A stretch of 63,463 bases of DNA from Gemmatimonadota bacterium (GTDB lineage: Bacteria; Gemmatimonadota; Gemmatimonadetes; Gemmatimonadales; Gemmatimonadaceae): positions 1 to 63,463 of the forward strand of contig JARIEV010000005.1 of assembly GCA_031127225.1 (NCBI GenBank). The letters are read 5' to 3'. The notes beneath the pieces are model-generated. The model did not search any database. It was given only the letters and a program-made list of their open reading frames with translations, and had not been told where the DNA came from. How positions within the stretch are numbered: the stretch's first letter is position 1; the number at the start of each line of letters is the position of its first letter. A program made the position numbers and the translations under genes. This document shows, piece by piece, positions 1 to 9,739 of the stretch.

Positions 1-119
1 ATCCCCTCGAGGCCCAGCGCGATCACGCCCACGCGCTCGGACATCACGCCGCCCGCGGCGGCGAGCAGATACGGAATCGCGATCCGGATGGTTTGCAGCA
101 GAAAGGCGAGGGCGATCAT
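1..119 (-). CDS. ABC transporter permease, BMP/nucleoside type, second permease (partial)
   Basis: Only the first 39 codons are present; the gene runs off the left edge of the window. The visible N-terminus is hydrophobic and carries the A-A-G-G-V-M-S-E-R-x-G-V-I-x-L-G-L-E-G signature of the second permease (NupQ/YufQ-like) of BMP-family importers, also shared with branched-chain amino-acid permeases. Its ATG overlaps the TGA of the upstream permease (ATGA at 116-119), so it is the distal gene of the transporter operon. In this family the two permeases form a heterodimeric inner-membrane channel. Substrate cannot be read from this fragment; nucleosides or purine-like compounds are the family expectation. 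Confidence 0.8.
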   Translation of the reverse strand, partial: MIALAFLLQTIRIAIPYLLAAAGGVMSERVGVIALGLEG

Positions 120-1294
120 GAGACCCCCTGGCGGGCATCGCGGTAAAACGCAGCCGTCACGCCGGCGGCCGCGGCGCGCAGCTGCTGCTGCACCGCCGGC
201 ACGGCCGTGGCCACGGCTAGAATGACCACCGCCGTAAGAATGTCGGTGAGCTGCTTGGGCACGATGGCATTGACCGCCAGTCCACCCTGCGACAGCGTGG
301 CGAACAACAGCGCTGCGCCCAGAATGCCCAGCGGATGATTGCGCCCCACGAGGGCCACCGCGATGCCAAGGAATCCGGCGCCGCCGGCGAACCCTTCTTC
401 GTAGTAGCCCTTGTAGCCGAGCACGAAGTTCACGCCGCCCAGCCCGGCCAGCGCACCGGAGAGTGCCATGCTCACCAGCAGCACGCGGGGGACGCGGACG
501 CCGCCGTACTCCGCGGCATCGGGCTGCAGCCCCACCGCGCGCAACGCATAGCCGCTACGGGTGCGGAACAGATACCACCAGCTGGCGACCGCCGCGAGCA
601 CGGCAAACACGATCGTGAGGTTCGCCGCACTGCCGCGGAACGCTGCAATGCCGTCGGCGAAGCGCGGCACCATGCCGGCGTGGATGGCGGGCGTGTGCAG
701 CGTCTCCGGCACGTGCAGTTTGGATGACACGAGCCAGTTCAACAGCGCGAGCACGATGAAGTTGAGCATGATCGTCACGATCACTTCGCTCGCCCCGAAC
801 CGTGCGCGCAGCGCGCCCGGCACCGCGCCGACTCCGGCCCCGACCAGCATGGCCGCGAGCAAACAGAGCGGCACGGCGAGCAGCGCCGGCGTATCGGCCG
901 GCAACAGCAGTCCCAGCACCGCCGCCCCGAACCCACCGGCAGCGAGTTGCCCCTCAGCGCCCACGTTGAACAACCCCGCGCGCGCCGCGAGGGCGAAGGC
1001 AAGTCCGGTGCAGGTGAGCGTCGTGGCCTTGTAGAGCACTTGGCCGATGCCGTACGCGTTGCCCCACGTGCCTTCGATCAGCAACGAGAACACCGCCGAC
1101 GGCGCTTCGCCGAAGCTCAGGATGAGCAGGTCGCCCACCACGGCGGCGAGGGCCAGCGCCACCAGCGGTGGCAGCAGGCTGCCGGCCAGCCCAAGCCCCG
1201 CCCGCGCCGGCAGCTCGGCCACCGCCCGCGCTTCGCTCGTACTCTGCATGTGGCGCGGCCCGCCGGGTTGTCCGCGCTGCGTGCCGTTGGTCAT
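116..1294 (-). CDS. ABC transporter permease, BMP/nucleoside type (first permease)
   Basis: About 392 residues with many hydrophobic helices; it matches the NupP/YufP/BmpB-like permease of BMP-family ABC importers. Recognisable stretches include [13 protein letters not shown] and the [13 protein letters not shown] coupling region near the middle. An in-frame start lies 15 codons further upstream, but the ATG at 1294 overlaps the ATPase stop (ATGA), the same junction seen throughout this operon, so I chose it. The gene sits between the duplicated ATPase and the second permease. Role: inner-membrane channel half, probably for nucleosides or related bases. Confidence 0.88.
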   Translation of the reverse strand: MTNGTQRGQPGGPRHMQSTSEARAVAELPARAGLGLAGSLLPPLVALALAAVVGDLLILSFGEAPSAVFSLLIEGTWGNAYGIGQVLYKATTLTCTGLAFALAARAGLFNVGAEGQLAAGGFGAAVLGLLLPADTPALLAVPLCLLAAMLVGAGVGAVPGALRARFGASEVIVTIMLNFIVLALLNWLVSSKLHVPETLHTPAIHAGMVPRFADGIAAFRGSAANLTIVFAVLAAVASWWYLFRTRSGYALRAVGLQPDAAEYGGVRVPRVLLVSMALSGALAGLGGVNFVLGYKGYYEEGFAGGAGFLGIAVALVGRNHPLGILGAALLFATLSQGGLAVNAIVPKQLTDILTAVVILAVATAVPAVQQQLRAAAAGVTAAFYRDARQGVS

Positions 1295-2856
1295 GCCGCC
1301 GCTCCCGTCATGTACGGACCCAGCTGTTCGGCGCTGCACGCGGCCGCTGGCAGCACGGTTACGAACCGTCCCCCGTACATCACGGCGATGCGGTCGGAGA
1401 GGGCGAGCACTTCGGGCAGGTCCGCGCTCACCAGCAGGATGGCGCGACCCGCATCGCGCGCCGCCCGCAGCTGCGCGTGAATGAACTCGATGGCTCCCAC
1501 GTCCACCCCGCGCGTGGGCTGTGCGGCGAGCAGCACGCTGAACTCGCGGCCCATCTCGCGCGCCACGACGATCTTCTGCTGATTGCCCCCCGACAGCGCA
1601 CGCGCCGGCAGCGATGGCACCGCCGGGCGGATGTCGAAGCGGTGCACCTGCTCGGCGGCGTGCTGCGCGATGCGCGCGGCGTCGAGGGTGCCGAACGTCC
1701 CGAATTGATGCTGACGACCGAGGATGAGGTTGTCGGCGATGCTGTAGTCCAGAATCAGCCCGCGGCGATGCCGGTCTTCGGGGATGTGCGAGAGTCCCAG
1801 ATCGGCACGCGCGCGCACGGACTGCCCGCTGACATCGTGCGATGACAAGTGGATGCGTCCCGCCTGCAGCGCGCGCAGCCCCGCGATCGCTTCGATCAGC
1901 TCCGTCTGTCCGTTGCCCTCCACGCCGGCGATCCCGAGAATCTCACCGGGGCGGATGTCGAAGCTGAGATCGTGCACCGCGCGCGCCCCGCGATCGGAGC
2001 GCACCGAGAGCCCGTGCACGCGCAGCGCGGGCGGGGCCGTATTCGCGGCGGCGGGCACCACCGGCGCCGCGGTGTCCGCCGTCGTGGTGCCGGTGATCAC
2101 ATCCAGCGGGAGGGCGACGTCGCGCCCCACCATCGCGCGCGCGATCTCGCGCGGCGTGGTACCGGCGGTGGCGAAGCGTGAGATCGTCATGCCGCCGCGC
2201 ATCACCGTGATCGTGTCTGATACCGCAATGACTTCGTCGAGCTTGTGCGTGATCAGGATCACCGTGCCACCGTCGGCCTTGAGCGCGCGCAGCACGGTCC
2301 ACAGGTCGCGCACTTCCGGCGGCGACAGCACCGCGGTGGGTTCGTCGAGAATGAGAATCTTCGCCCCGCGGTAGAGCGCCTTCAGGATCTCGACGCGCTG
2401 CGCTTCGCCCACGCTCAGGTCGGCCACGACGGCGGTGGGATCCACGTGCAGTCCGCAGCGCGCACACAGCGCTTCCACCTCGCGTACCGCGCGCTGTCGG
2501 TCGATCGTGAGGCCGCGTCGCGGCTCGACGCCGAGCACCACGTTTTCCGCCACCGTGAGCGTGGGCACCAGCATGAAGTGCTGATGCACCATGCCGACGC
2601 CGGCCGCGATGGCCGCCTGCGTGTTCCACCCCGTCACGTCGGTGCCCTGCACCAGTACTGCGCCGGCGTCGGGCGCATACATGCCGGCCAGCACGCGCAT
2701 CAGCGTGCTCTTGCCGGCGCCGTTCTCGCCCACCAGCGCGTGGATCTCACCACGAGCCACGTCGAGAAACGCATCGCGGTTGGCGACGACGGCGCCGAAC
2801 GTCTTTACGACGCCCGTCATCCGGATGGCCGGTGTGTCCTGGCTGTTCATCGTCAT
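1291..2856 (-). CDS. ABC transporter ATP-binding protein, duplicated ATPase (BMP/nucleoside importer)
   Basis: 521 residues containing two ABC ATPase domains in one chain, as in RbsA/NupA-type proteins. The N-terminal half has Walker [10 protein letters not shown], signature L-S-V-G-E-A-Q-R and Walker B I-L-I-L-D-E-P-T. The C-terminal half has a degenerate Walker [10 protein letters not shown], signature L-S-G-G-N-Q-Q-K and a weakened Walker B (V-L-L-A-A-Q-P-T), so only the first site looks fully competent, which is usual for this family. The start ATG overlaps the stop of the binding-protein gene and its stop overlaps the permease start, both by ATGA. It energises import by the two permeases. 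Confidence 0.93.
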   Translation of the reverse strand: MTMNSQDTPAIRMTGVVKTFGAVVANRDAFLDVARGEIHALVGENGAGKSTLMRVLAGMYAPDAGAVLVQGTDVTGWNTQAAIAAGVGMVHQHFMLVPTLTVAENVVLGVEPRRGLTIDRQRAVREVEALCARCGLHVDPTAVVADLSVGEAQRVEILKALYRGAKILILDEPTAVLSPPEVRDLWTVLRALKADGGTVILITHKLDEVIAVSDTITVMRGGMTISRFATAGTTPREIARAMVGRDVALPLDVITGTTTADTAAPVVPAAANTAPPALRVHGLSVRSDRGARAVHDLSFDIRPGEILGIAGVEGNGQTELIEAIAGLRALQAGRIHLSSHDVSGQSVRARADLGLSHIPEDRHRRGLILDYSIADNLILGRQHQFGTFGTLDAARIAQHAAEQVHRFDIRPAVPSLPARALSGGNQQKIVVAREMGREFSVLLAAQPTRGVDVGAIEFIHAQLRAARDAGRAILLVSADLPEVLALSDRIAVMYGGRFVTVLPAAACSAEQLGPYMTGAAA

Positions 2857-3890
2857 CGCGTGTTCGGCACCTTGATGCGCCCGGCCACGATGTCAGCGGT
2901 AAGCGTGTCGAGGCGCGCGCGCACGGCGTCGGGAATGAGGGCTTTGTTGTTGGCGTCGTACACGTAGCCCACGCCGCGTTCGGCCAGCCCGAACTGCTGA
3001 ATGCCGCCCCGGAAGGTGCCGTCCTGCACGGCCTTGGCCGCTTGGAACACCGACTCGTCGATGCTTTTCACCATTGAGGTGAGCACGTGTCCGGGCGCTT
3101 CGCTGAACTGATCGGCATCGACACCGATGGCCAGCCGGCCGGTCGTGCGGGCCGCTTCGAACACGCCGAGTCCGGTGGAGCCCGAGGCATGGAAGATCAC
3201 GCGCACGCCCTGGCTGTACATCGCCAGCGCCATCTCCTTGCCGCGGCCGGGATTGCGGAAGGCCTCGGGGGTCACGCCGGCGTAGTTCACGATGACGGTG
3301 CAGTCCGGGCACACGTGCCGCACGCCGGCGCGGTAGCCGGCCTCGAACTTGTGAATGAGCGCAATGTCCATCCCGCCCACGAACCCGACTTTCTTGCTGC
3401 CGCCGACAAGCGCGGCCAGCGCCCCCACGAGAAACGATCCTTCTTCCTCGCGGAACTTGAGGGCTACCAGATTGGCCGGCATGGGCAGCGGAGTGCCCAC
3501 GCTGTCGGTAGCCACGGCGTAGTCCACGTCGGCAAAGCGGACCGTGGGGTACTCCTTGGCCAGCAGGTTGATGTCGTCGGTAAAGATGAACCCCACGCCG
3601 ACCACCAGATCGACCCCTTCCGCCGCGAGCAGGCGCAGTCCGGCTTCGCGATCGGAGCCTTCACCGGGCTCGATGTAGCGCACGCGGGCCCCCAGCGCTT
3701 TCGCCGCCCGCAGGCCGCCGAGGTAGGCCCCGTCGTTGAACGACTTGTCACCGCGCCCGCCGACGTCGAACACGATGCCGATGTCCAGACCGTCGGACGT
3801 ATCGGCCACCGTCGCCCCGGCGGGGTGGACGGTGAGCAGGGCAACGTGGGCGAGGAGCAGTGCCCCGATGAGAAAGAGGGTCCGGCGCAT
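2853..3890 (-). CDS. BMP/PnrA-family substrate-binding protein
   Basis: 345 residues from the ATG at 3890, the only start that places a hydrophobic signal peptide (L-F-L-I-G-A-L-L-L-A) at the N-terminus; the much longer open frame upstream is not signal-like. After it comes the BMP hallmark G-I-V-F-D-V-G-G-R-G-D-K-S-F-N-D. There is no lipobox cysteine, so I predict a soluble periplasmic protein and not the lipoprotein form common in spirochaetes and Firmicutes. It is first in the operon binding protein-ATPase-permease-permease. Family members (PnrA, BmpA, Med) bind purine nucleosides or, in some cases, autoinducers; substrate here is unproven. Confidence 0.9.
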   Translation of the reverse strand: MRRTLFLIGALLLAHVALLTVHPAGATVADTSDGLDIGIVFDVGGRGDKSFNDGAYLGGLRAAKALGARVRYIEPGEGSDREAGLRLLAAEGVDLVVGVGFIFTDDINLLAKEYPTVRFADVDYAVATDSVGTPLPMPANLVALKFREEEGSFLVGALAALVGGSKKVGFVGGMDIALIHKFEAGYRAGVRHVCPDCTVIVNYAGVTPEAFRNPGRGKEMALAMYSQGVRVIFHASGSTGLGVFEAARTTGRLAIGVDADQFSEAPGHVLTSMVKSIDESVFQAAKAVQDGTFRGGIQQFGLAERGVGYVYDANNKALIPDAVRARLDTLTADIVAGRIKVPNTR

Positions 3891-3966
3891 GGGCAGGAAG
3901 GTTCGCCGTGTGGCGCCCCAGCGGGAAGGGGCAGCGGCCGCGCATTCAGGGGCGTAGACACGGCCG

Positions 3967-5235
3967 CTATCGCGCGACCGGCCCCGCCCGCAGAAGGCCG
4001 TTGAGCATGTCGCTGGCAAACAAGCCGCTGGCCGACCAGTGGATGCCCCACACATACACCGGCACCCCGCCCGGGCCCGCATAGGTGGCCCGTTCGCGTC
4101 CCATGGACGTCAGGTCGCATCGGCCGTCACTGGTTTTCTGGGCGGCGGTGCAGGTGCCCAGGTCGCCCCGCACATCGAGCACGCGCACGCCGCCGTTGTA
4201 GTACGCGACGTACGCGAAGCCCTGTGCCTCGTCCACGGAAAAATTGTGCGTGCCGGCGCCGGGCACCGTGTACACCGCCACCTCCACGGGCGCCGAAGGG
4301 ACACTGATATCCACCACATGCACGTCCCCCGTGCTCGACGACCCGACGGCCCCGGGCCCCTCCTGACCCACGAGCAGGTACTTCCGATGTCCTGTGGCGG
4401 GATCGTGCAGCCACCACACATTGTGCGCCTGCCCGCCGACGGTGCGCGCGCGCCCCAGCAACCCTGGGGCCGCCACCGATCCGCCCTGTGCGCCGATGTC
4501 CCAGATCCCCACGCCGTCGCCCCATTCGGCGGTGAACAGCAGCCCGTCGCGCACGAACACGTCGTGCATGAGCGGCGCACCCAAGGCCTGCGACCAGACG
4601 GTCCGCGGGGAGGCGGGGACGGTCAGGTCGAGGACCACCAAGCGGGCAGGGACGCCATTGCCGGGATCGATGGAGCAGAACGCGTACAGCACGCCATTCA
4701 CCCGCGCCAGCTCCGCGGTGTGCACGCCGTACTGCAGCGCGCCCCCGGTGGTGCGCAGCAGCAGTTGCGGTGCCCGCGGGTTCGTCATGGCGTACAGCGC
4801 GATGCCGCCGTTGGGATTCGATTCGATCGCCACCAGCATCAGGGTGCCGTCGTCGGACACCTGGACATCGCCCAGCGTCGTGGCGGTGGCGACGATCACG
4901 CTGTCCACTAAGCGCGGCTGATTGGCGCTGACGTCCCAGATTTTGACGGCGTTGCCGCGCACGCCGCCGCGATTCCCCCACGTCGTGGTGTACGCCGTGC
5001 TGCCGCGGACCCACACCTCCGCCGTGTAGCGCTCGGGCACCGCCCCCTGTCCTACATGGGTCAGGACGCGCACGGGCGGCACAGGCGGGAGCACCGGCGT
5101 CGTGTCCACCGGAACACGCGGCGCCTGCGTGGGCGCGTCACTGGGGCCACCGCAGGCCGTCAGCAGCGCCGTCAGCAGCGCCACGGCGAGCAGGGCGCGG
5201 GAGCGGCCCCGGAGGGCGCGGGGGAACGACGTCAT
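3967..5235 (-). CDS. LVIVD-repeat beta-propeller lipoprotein
   Basis: 422 residues starting at ATG 5235, which gives a classic lipoprotein signal (A-L-L-T-A-L-L-T-A-C-G-G) with the lipobox cysteine near residue 24; the longer open frame upstream lies inside the next gene. The mature protein consists of repeated blades ending in motifs such as I-W-D-V-S, V-V-D-I-S-V-P, I-W-D-I-G and V-L-D-V-R-G, the LVIVD type, which fold as a beta-propeller in other exported proteins. No catalytic motif is visible. Its ATG overlaps the stop of the upstream outer-membrane-like gene, so both are probably made together and may meet at the cell surface. Function unknown. Confidence 0.72.
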   Translation of the reverse strand: MTSFPRALRGRSRALLAVALLTALLTACGGPSDAPTQAPRVPVDTTPVLPPVPPVRVLTHVGQGAVPERYTAEVWVRGSTAYTTTWGNRGGVRGNAVKIWDVSANQPRLVDSVIVATATTLGDVQVSDDGTLMLVAIESNPNGGIALYAMTNPRAPQLLLRTTGGALQYGVHTAELARVNGVLYAFCSIDPGNGVPARLVVLDLTVPASPRTVWSQALGAPLMHDVFVRDGLLFTAEWGDGVGIWDIGAQGGSVAAPGLLGRARTVGGQAHNVWWLHDPATGHRKYLLVGQEGPGAVGSSSTGDVHVVDISVPSAPVEVAVYTVPGAGTHNFSVDEAQGFAYVAYYNGGVRVLDVRGDLGTCTAAQKTSDGRCDLTSMGRERATYAGPGGVPVYVWGIHWSASGLFASDMLNGLLRAGPVAR

Positions 5236-6545
5236 GGGGGAGTCGGCACGGGAGACCCAACGCGGGAGACGACGGGCACAACATAGCGGCCCATCCGCCG
5301 CCGCATGGCGCCGGCGTGGATCCGCGCACCCACGCTCAGTGACCACTGGGTGGCCGATCCGTAGAACTCGGCCGGTACGAACACCGCCGGGGTGCGCCGC
5401 GCGACCGCCGTGGCACGGGCCACTTCCACGAACGGCATCAGGCGCGCCCGCCCCAGCCGTGGGACGCCACGCAGCCGTTGCGGCGGCGCGGCCAGCTGGA
5501 GCGTACCGATCGACCACCGCGTAATCCCGACGATCTGAAAGTCCACGTGGCCCTTGGCGGTGCGAAACAGATCCAGCAGGCGTTCGCCTTCCGGCCGCTC
5601 GGTGCGTTCCGCGCGCGCCGACAGCGCCCAGCCGCGGCGCACCGCCGTGGCCTCGGCGAGCACGCTCTCGAACCGGAACACGCGCTGTGTGCCCAGCGAC
5701 TCGTCGGTGCGCGCCACTTCGAGCAGGGCAGAGCGGAGTCCGTCGCCGCCGTGGTGGGTGTCATGCGCCGCGGAGGGCGTGGCCGCGGATCCATCGCGGT
5801 CCAGCCGGAGCGACGCGCTCTGCTGCCGGTGATCAAAGGCGCCCCCCTGCGTGAGCCCGGGGCTGCGCACGAAGGCCGTGCTCGCCTGCCATTCCACCGC
5901 GCGGTGCGGCGTCACGGTCAGGCGCGTACTGCGCGAATCGCCCACGCGTGACCACTGCGGGGCGGCGAACGGCCCGGTTGGCTCGTCGCCGTTGAACCAC
6001 CCCTGCTCGAGCACGATGCCGCGGTCGCCGCGCCCGTACGCGAGAGCGCCCAGAACCTGCACGCGCTCGAGGATCTGCGCGTGATGATGGTTGACCGGAT
6101 ACTTGATGAACGGGCGCATCATCGGGTCGTCGGTGCCGAACGGGACGAAGCCCTTACCCGCGCCGAACACGAGCCGGGCGCCCCCGCGCGACGGGCCTGC
6201 CACCGTGACCATGGCCTCGTGCACGAGCGTGTGCGGATGCCGCCGGTCGATGTATCCCTCGCCGTACATCCCCGCGTTGAGCTCGCCGCGACGCAGCGTG
6301 TACCCCTCGAGGTTCAACGTGCCGGTGAAGCGCACCCGTCCCCGCGCAGCGTCCGCCAGCAGATTGGGCTGCGTGAGGTAGCCCTCGGTGAGCGGCCGCC
6401 CCAGAAGGGCTGGGTCGGCCCGCGTGAGCACGCCGGCGGCCATGATGCCGACGGAATTCCGTCCCGTGGAACGGTCGTCACTGCTGGACCGGATCGCGGG
6501 CTGGGCGTCGGATACCGCGGGGCCGAGGAGGGCTCCCGCGAGCAT
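5232..6545 (-). CDS. Predicted outer-membrane beta-barrel protein of unknown function
   Basis: About 437 residues from ATG 6545, beginning with a hydrophobic stretch ending in V-S-D-A-Q-P that resembles a short signal peptide. A longer frame reaches ATG 6650, but that would leave only 23 bp to the divergent gene and would place a good -10 hexamer (TATGAT, 6603-6608) inside the coding region. The body alternates polar and hydrophobic residues with many aromatics, and contains G-E-G-Y-I-D-R-R-H-P-H-T followed by H-E-A, a conserved-looking motif with several histidines. I read it as a porin-like or beta-barrel protein; no named family is certain. It is translationally coupled (ATGA) to the LVIVD lipoprotein. 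Confidence 0.6.
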   Translation of the reverse strand: MLAGALLGPAVSDAQPAIRSSSDDRSTGRNSVGIMAAGVLTRADPALLGRPLTEGYLTQPNLLADAARGRVRFTGTLNLEGYTLRRGELNAGMYGEGYIDRRHPHTLVHEAMVTVAGPSRGGARLVFGAGKGFVPFGTDDPMMRPFIKYPVNHHHAQILERVQVLGALAYGRGDRGIVLEQGWFNGDEPTGPFAAPQWSRVGDSRSTRLTVTPHRAVEWQASTAFVRSPGLTQGGAFDHRQQSASLRLDRDGSAATPSAAHDTHHGGDGLRSALLEVARTDESLGTQRVFRFESVLAEATAVRRGWALSARAERTERPEGERLLDLFRTAKGHVDFQIVGITRWSIGTLQLAAPPQRLRGVPRLGRARLMPFVEVARATAVARRTPAVFVPAEFYGSATQWSLSVGARIHAGAMRRRMGRYVVPVVSRVGSPVPTPP

Positions 6546-6602
6546 GAGTGTGAGAGTGTTACCGGCGAACGGGCCACCCTGTATTCCGCAGCGCCGCCTG
6601 AA

Positions 6603-6608
6603 ATCATA
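6603..6608 (-). promoter_or_regulatory. Predicted -10 element for the outer-membrane/LVIVD gene pair
   Basis: TATGAT on the minus strand (5 of 6 to TATAAT), about 58 nt before the chosen ATG at 6545. No convincing -35 was found at 16-18 bp. Its position argues against the longer ORF start. Confidence 0.35.
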
Positions 6609-6673
6609 CTTTTGGGCGAGCTTGATGAATTCCTCCTCACGCACGGTCACGCGACTCCCGTTTCAATCCGTCT

Positions 6674-8011
6674 ATGAACCGAAATGTCACTGCCGGTCTT
6701 CTGTTGGCTGGCCTGCTTCCGATGCCGCTCGGCGGCCTCGCGGCGCAAACCCTCGAAGTCACGGCCTCCCCGGCCACGGCCACGATTTTCCGGGTGAAGG
6801 CGCAGGATAACTCGCTGATTCCGCTCAGCGCCGGCGCCGGCGCCGCGAAATTCAAGCTCGAGAAAAATGACCCGAATACCATCGTCGTGCGTCAGGAGGG
6901 ATTCCGTGACGTGCGACGGTCGTTTCCGAAAGATGCCGAGTACAAGGACAAGAAGTTCACGATCTTCCTGTCGAAGCGCATCGTGGAAGTGGCGGCCCTG
7001 CCGTACGATGCCACGATTTTTGTGAATGGGGAGTCGCGCGGTCAGCGCCTAGTGGAAGTCGAGGTCGACGAAGGGGGCTCGGCCACCGTGGAACTGCGGA
7101 AAACGGGCTTTGCCGCGATCAAGCGCGTGTATCGGTGGGAGAAGGGCAGCACCGAGTATCCGCCGGCACGCGACCGTTTCGAACTGGTGGACCGTCGCGT
7201 GTCCGTCATGGCTGCGCCGACGGGCGCTGAGATCTTCGTGGGCGAATCGAAGATGGGGGACGGTGATGCGGATGTCGTCGTCGCGCGCGGCGGATGCACC
7301 ACCATCCGTGTGCAGAAGGCGGGATGGAGTCCGACCGAGCGCCAGTACTGCAACAAAGAAGGCCTGCCCGATCCGCCGGCCAGTGACCGTGTGGCGCTTT
7401 CGGGGCGTATCGTCACGGTGAACGGCCCGGCCGGCGCGCGCATTTTCGTGAATCAGAAGCAGGCCGGCACCGGGTCGTTCCCCGTGAAAGTTCCCGATGG
7501 CGGCTGCGTCAAGGTGCACGTCGAGCAGCCCGGCTTCGTCAGCTGGGATCAGGAATTCTGTGCGCAGGATAACGCGCCGGTGCCGCCCCTCGAACAGGCC
7601 GTGGAGTTGGTCCCCGACGAGTCCTATGCGGCGTCGGTGGCCAGCGATCAGGCGAACGTGAACATCACGGTGGAAGTGAGCCCCAAGCTGGAGGAGCTCC
7701 AGGCGTGGAAGCTCCTCTCGAGTATCGTGCTGGGCAGCTTCGACATCCTCGAGAATTCGGACAGCCAGACCGGCTACCTGCGCACGGCGTGGCAGACCAA
7801 GTCCTGGGCCGCCACGGGTACCGTGATCCGCACGCGGATCATCGTCAAACGGCTCAGCGATTCACCGCTGCGTTACGTGGTGAAAATTGTGTCCGAGCAC
7901 AACAAAGACGCGCGGGTGTCGTCATCGGAGGACGAGAACTTCTATTCGTGGGATCGTCTGTTGAACACGTACAAGGATGTCATCAGCGAGATGCAGGCGC
8001 GCTTGAAGTAA
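6674..8011 (+). CDS. Exported PEGA-repeat protein
   Basis: 445 residues with a Sec signal peptide (A-G-L-L-L-A-G-L-L, cleavage near L-A-A-Q). About four successive PEGA-like modules follow, each with an A-x-I-F-V-N-G/N-Q-type core (for example T-I-F-V-N-G-E-S-R-G, E-I-F-V-G-E-S-K, R-I-F-V-N-Q-K-Q) and a G-F/G-W ending. PEGA domains are small beta-sandwiches found in surface-layer and envelope proteins. The last 130 residues are unlike PEGA and unrecognised. The gene is monocistronic, divergent from the outer-membrane gene and ended by a strong hairpin. Likely periplasmic or surface located; role unknown. Confidence 0.75.
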   Translation: MNRNVTAGLLLAGLLPMPLGGLAAQTLEVTASPATATIFRVKAQDNSLIPLSAGAGAAKFKLEKNDPNTIVVRQEGFRDVRRSFPKDAEYKDKKFTIFLSKRIVEVAALPYDATIFVNGESRGQRLVEVEVDEGGSATVELRKTGFAAIKRVYRWEKGSTEYPPARDRFELVDRRVSVMAAPTGAEIFVGESKMGDGDADVVVARGGCTTIRVQKAGWSPTERQYCNKEGLPDPPASDRVALSGRIVTVNGPAGARIFVNQKQAGTGSFPVKVPDGGCVKVHVEQPGFVSWDQEFCAQDNAPVPPLEQAVELVPDESYAASVASDQANVNITVEVSPKLEELQAWKLLSSIVLGSFDILENSDSQTGYLRTAWQTKSWAATGTVIRTRIIVKRLSDSPLRYVVKIVSEHNKDARVSSSEDENFYSWDRLLNTYKDVISEMQARLK

Positions 8012-8046
8012 CCGATGCACTGTGCGCCATCAGATATCCTGTAAAC

Positions 8047-8085
8047 CAACAACGCGGGCACCGGTTTCCGGTGCCCGCGTTGTTG
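8047..8085. terminator. Strong bidirectional hairpin between convergent genes
   Basis: An 18-bp perfect inverted repeat (8047-8064 and 8068-8085) with a 3-nt TTT loop. It lies between the stops of the PEGA gene (plus) and the TPR gene (minus). No U-tract follows on either strand. Confidence 0.8.
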
Positions 8086-8115
8086 TGACCGCAATCTCCG
8101 ATCGGCTTCGTTGCC

Positions 8116-9645
8116 TTACTTGAGCGGCTTGTACCGGTAGCTCATGATGCCAGCGCCCGTCGCCTTGATGGTGACCGACTTCGTCTCCCCCTTCTTGATC
8201 GGGCCCACCGCTTCGGTGGCCGTGGCCACCACCGCGCCGGCGAGGTCGAGGAACTCGGCCGTCACGCTGTACTGGCCGTCCTTGGCCGCGACCTGCTCAA
8301 GGCTGAGCACGAGCGACGCGTTGTCCTTGCGGCGATCGAAGCTCGTCACGTCCACCTTGACCGGCAGCGCTTCGGCAATTGTCTGGTACTTGACCAGCGA
8401 GTCCGTCCACGCCTTGGTCTCCACCGCCTTCTTGGCGGTCTGTGCCGCCTTGGCGATCCCCTGCGACGCGTACGCGAACAGCATCCAGGCTTCGGAGTTG
8501 TTCGGGTCGATGTCGACCAGCTTCCGCACCGGGGCGAACATCTGCATGAACTGGTCCTTGCCGTAGTACGCCGCCGCCACGTTGCGCTGCGCATCGCGGT
8601 TGTACGCGTTCCGCGTCGTGGCCGCTTCGAACAGCTTGAGCGCGTCGTCCGACTTGTTGGCTCGCGTCGCGATCACGCCGGCCGTGGTCAGCGCGATGTC
8701 CGAGGCCGACGTGGACGTGAGCAGCGCGGCGTAGACCGTGGGGATCTGCGCGGTGTCCTTCGCCGCCGTGAGCGCATCCGCCCACGAGAGCAGCAGGTTC
8801 GGCGCGTCCGGACTGTCCGGCGTGGCCGTCAGCAGGGTCTTGAATCCCTCGGCCGCCTCGCGCGCCGTGGCCTGCTGTTCGGCGCCCGTCTTCGCCTGCG
8901 CGTCCTCCAGCTGGCTCATCGCCGCGTAGTACATGCTGCTGTTCTTCAGGTCGCGGTACGTGGTGTCGTCGGCCGCGTACTTGATGACATGCTTCCAGTG
9001 CATGATGGCGTTGGCCCGGTTGTTCCGCGCGTTCGCGACGTTCGCCAGCACGTAGTGCGGGTACGGGTTGGTCGCGGCCATCATCATCGAGCGCTTCGCG
9101 AAGTACTCGGCCGAATCCAGATTGCCGCCGTTCGACGCATCGAGCGCGGCCTTAGTGGCGGCCAGCCACACTTCGTTCTGACGCATCGCGTTCACGTCAG
9201 ATTCGCACGCCGGGATCGCCGCGATCATCGCCTTGTACGAGCTGTCCATGTGGACGATGATGTCGTACGGCTGCGTGGGGTTCGTGATGAAGCCGAGTGC
9301 ACTGCGCGCCGGCGCGTCACCGATGCCGGGCTCGACACCCCACAGCGTGAGCGCCTGCACCAGCGAAAGATGGTAGCCGGCCGGGTTCTTGGCGTACCGC
9401 TCGGGCTTGGTGTCGAGCTCCTTCACGATGTCGCGCAACACCTTCTGGCGCGCCTCAGGTGTGGGCGCGCTCCGCGCGCTCTGGAACTTCAGCGACATCA
9501 GCGCGAGTTCCTTGGGATTATTCTGGTCGATCGTGCACGACGAGGCCACGCCGCCACCGGGCTGAGCCAGTGCCACGGACGGCACGAGAACTGCTCCGGA
9601 CAGCGACACGACGGTCGCCACACCGGCCATGAACGTCAAACGCAT
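8116..9645 (-). CDS. Exported tetratricopeptide-repeat protein
   Basis: 509 residues. The start is supported by an AGGAG ribosome-binding site about 7 nt before the ATG and by a Sec signal peptide (M-A-G-V-A-T-V-V-S-L, cleavage after A-L-A-Q). The mature part is largely helical with TPR-like pairs (for example A-K-R-S-M-M-M-A-A-T-N-P-Y-P-H-Y and P-N-N-S-E-A-W-M-L-F-A-Y-A-S-Q-G), followed by a C-terminal beta-type segment of about 90 residues. No catalytic residues are evident. TPR proteins of this type scaffold envelope complexes; no partner is shown by the neighbours. Confidence 0.72.
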   Translation of the reverse strand: MRLTFMAGVATVVSLSGAVLVPSVALAQPGGGVASSCTIDQNNPKELALMSLKFQSARSAPTPEARQKVLRDIVKELDTKPERYAKNPAGYHLSLVQALTLWGVEPGIGDAPARSALGFITNPTQPYDIIVHMDSSYKAMIAAIPACESDVNAMRQNEVWLAATKAALDASNGGNLDSAEYFAKRSMMMAATNPYPHYVLANVANARNNRANAIMHWKHVIKYAADDTTYRDLKNSSMYYAAMSQLEDAQAKTGAEQQATAREAAEGFKTLLTATPDSPDAPNLLLSWADALTAAKDTAQIPTVYAALLTSTSASDIALTTAGVIATRANKSDDALKLFEAATTRNAYNRDAQRNVAAAYYGKDQFMQMFAPVRKLVDIDPNNSEAWMLFAYASQGIAKAAQTAKKAVETKAWTDSLVKYQTIAEALPVKVDVTSFDRRKDNASLVLSLEQVAAKDGQYSVTAEFLDLAGAVVATATEAVGPIKKGETKSVTIKATGAGIMSYRYKPLK

Positions 9646-9724
9646 GACGTCTCCTGAATGCGAGAAAGTGCGGGAGAATGGGCCAGCAAGCCGGCCGGGG
9701 GGTACTGTTGGGGACCCAGTGTCC

Positions 9725-9730
9725 TACTTT
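9725..9730 (+). promoter_or_regulatory. Predicted -10 element close to the nadB start
   Basis: TACTTT ending 9 nt before the nadB ATG at 9740, with no Shine-Dalgarno sequence between. This is one of several such sites in the window. Confidence 0.35.
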
Positions 9731-9739
9731 GAAACTACT

